A stretch of DNA of 6,828 nucleotides, taken from the NCBI GenBank assembly GCA_002316235.1, contig DCDD01000112.1, positions 1-6,828 of the forward strand. The letters are read 5' to 3'. Below the pieces are notes generated by a model that did not search any database, was not told where the DNA came from, and saw only the letters and a program-made list of their open reading frames with translations. Position numbers and translations under genes: made by a program. This DNA comes from Bacteroidales bacterium UBA1064 (GTDB lineage: Bacteria; Bacteroidota; Bacteroidia; Bacteroidales; Tenuifilaceae). This document shows positions 6,364-6,828 of this stretch, piece after piece (within the stretch, counting starts at the first letter, position 1; the number at the start of each line of letters is the position of its first letter).

Positions 6364-6422
6364 ATGACAAAATTATTACATAAATCAGTAAAAGCAAGTT
6401 TTTTCAAAAAAAAATTTGTCAT
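6364..6422. repeat. Inverted repeat ATGACAAA / TTTGTCAT around the HU promoter
   Basis: ATGACAAA (6364-6371) and TTTGTCAT (6415-6422) are perfect 8-base inverted copies separated by 43 bp. The left arm contains the TTTG part of the HU -7 box, and the right arm falls near -55. Such paired sites could bind a dimeric regulator or HU-bent DNA. Both arms lie in A/T-rich DNA, so chance is a real alternative. Confidence 0.3.
6368..6397 (-). promoter_or_regulatory. Bacteroidetes-type promoter of the HU gene
   Basis: Read on the minus strand, TTG (6395-6397) is followed by a 19-bp spacer and TAATTTTG (6368-6375), an exact TAnnTTTG box. Start of transcription should fall near 6361-6364, for a leader of about 45 nt. 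Directly upstream of the -33 element lie phased A/T tracts (T6 at 6399-6404, A9 at 6406-6414), which could act like an UP element and suit a highly expressed gene such as HU. The -7 box sits inside one arm of an inverted repeat described at 6364-6422. Confidence 0.75.
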
Positions 6423-6747
6423 TTCAGCCTTTTTTGTTGGTTTTTAAGAAACCAAAATTTTTACCAACGCTAAATTATTGAATTTTTAAACAATCATGCA
6501 ACTATTTTTATAAGAAAATTCGTTTTTTTTTGATTTTCTCCGCAAAATTTCTAAGTGAAAAACGACATTAAGCGTTATAAAGTCTTATATATCAATAACA
6601 TACAATTATTTTCAGGTATCTACTTGATTTTAAAAAAATTATCACCAAGTTATCAACAGTTGCTATGTTGTAGGCTGTTTTTACCACTATTGCCTCAAAG
6701 TTTTACCCTAAATATGCCTGGAATTATATACTTTTTCCCTTTTTTGC
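6423..6747. other. A/T-rich spacer upstream of HU and tRNA-Ser, no gene recognised
   Basis: This is divergent-promoter DNA between the leftward HU gene and the rightward tRNA, with no reading frame that looks like a protein. It is rich in A and T runs, for example T8 near 6525, and would be bent and easily melted. One hairpin is visible: TTGGTTT (6437-6443), loop TTAAG, AAACCAA (6449-6455). A single DnaA-box-like word, TTATCAACA (6650-6658), has one mismatch to TTATCCACA. No second good box or repeat cluster is present, so I do not call an origin. Confidence 0.5.
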
Positions 6748-6778
6748 TTTGCAGGAATAAAAAAAGGCGGTACTTTTG
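6748..6778 (+). promoter_or_regulatory. Consensus Bacteroidetes promoter of tRNA-Ser
   Basis: TTTG (6748-6751), a 19-bp spacer and TACTTTTG (6771-6778) match the TTTG / TAnnTTTG consensus exactly. The spacer has a run of seven As. Only five bases separate the -7 box from the first base of the mature tRNA at 6784, so transcription should start at or within a few bases of the tRNA 5' end. The -7 box lies in the loop of a dyad, GGCGG (6766-6770) and CCGCC (6779-6783). Confidence 0.8.
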
Positions 6779-6783
6779 CCGCC

Positions 6784-6828
6784 GGAGAAATGGCAGAGCG
6801 GTCGAATGCGGCGGTCTTGAAAACCGTT
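6784..6828 (+). tRNA. tRNA-Ser(UGA), 5' half, cut by the window end
   Basis: The visible part folds as a tRNA. The acceptor 5' strand GGAGAAA is at 6784-6790, followed by T8 and G9. The D stem is GCA/TGC with the conserved GG in its loop. The anticodon stem is GCGGT/ACCGT (6811-6815 and 6823-6827), and the loop CTTGAAA holds anticodon TGA at 6818-6820. UGA reads UCA and related serine codons. The long variable arm expected for serine tRNAs, the T arm and the 3' acceptor strand lie beyond the window. Sequence and anticodon make the identity secure despite the truncation. Confidence 0.93.

Noticed and set aside
6437..6455. TTGGTTT-TTAAG-AAACCAA hairpin as a terminator
   Set aside because: It is weak and A/T-rich, with no gene ending nearby on either strand.
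6639..6658. DnaA-box-like words TTATCACCA and TTATCAACA in A/T-rich DNA, suggesting an origin
   Set aside because: Only one word is within one mismatch of TTATCCACA, there is no cluster, and no dnaA, dnaN or other origin-associated gene is in the window.

Overview
The window looks like chromosomal DNA from a member of the Bacteroidetes, probably Bacteroidales-like. Four things point there. First, three separate promoters fit the Bacteroidetes housekeeping form (TTG or TTTG, about 19-20 bp, then TAnnTTTG). Second, the starts lack Shine-Dalgarno sequences and have A/T-rich leaders. Third, the first gene encodes a DPP III-type peptidase with the HECLGH motif typical of Bacteroidetes. Fourth, there is a LytTR response regulator of the kind common in this phylum. 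This is inference from motifs, not a taxonomic assignment.

All six protein genes lie on the minus strand, so transcription runs right to left. At the right edge a plus-strand tRNA-Ser(UGA) is cut by the window end, with a near-perfect promoter abutting it. Next comes an A/T-rich spacer of about 465 bp carrying the promoter of a 90-aa HU protein. HU ends in a textbook rho-independent terminator (5996-6024). A 227-bp spacer without a recognisable gene separates this from a TrmH/SpoU-type tRNA 2'-O-methyltransferase.

The stop codon of the methyltransferase is part of the -7 box of the next promoter. That promoter drives a LytTR response regulator, which appears to lead a four-gene operon: response regulator, class III PLP aminotransferase (18-nt gap), secreted protein of unknown function (3-nt gap) and a lipoprotein-type M49 dipeptidyl peptidase III (36-nt gap). 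A 13-bp GC-rich hairpin lies 7 nt beyond the peptidase stop.

Taken together this is mostly housekeeping DNA: nucleoid protein, tRNA modification, tRNA, peptide and amino-acid metabolism. I see no mobile element, CRISPR array, toxin-antitoxin pair or defence system. The points most worth a second look are the orphan regulator leading an operon with a peptidase and an aminotransferase, the unrecognised secreted protein, the promoter overlapping the TrmH stop with a palindrome at its predicted start, and the almost leaderless tRNA promoter.
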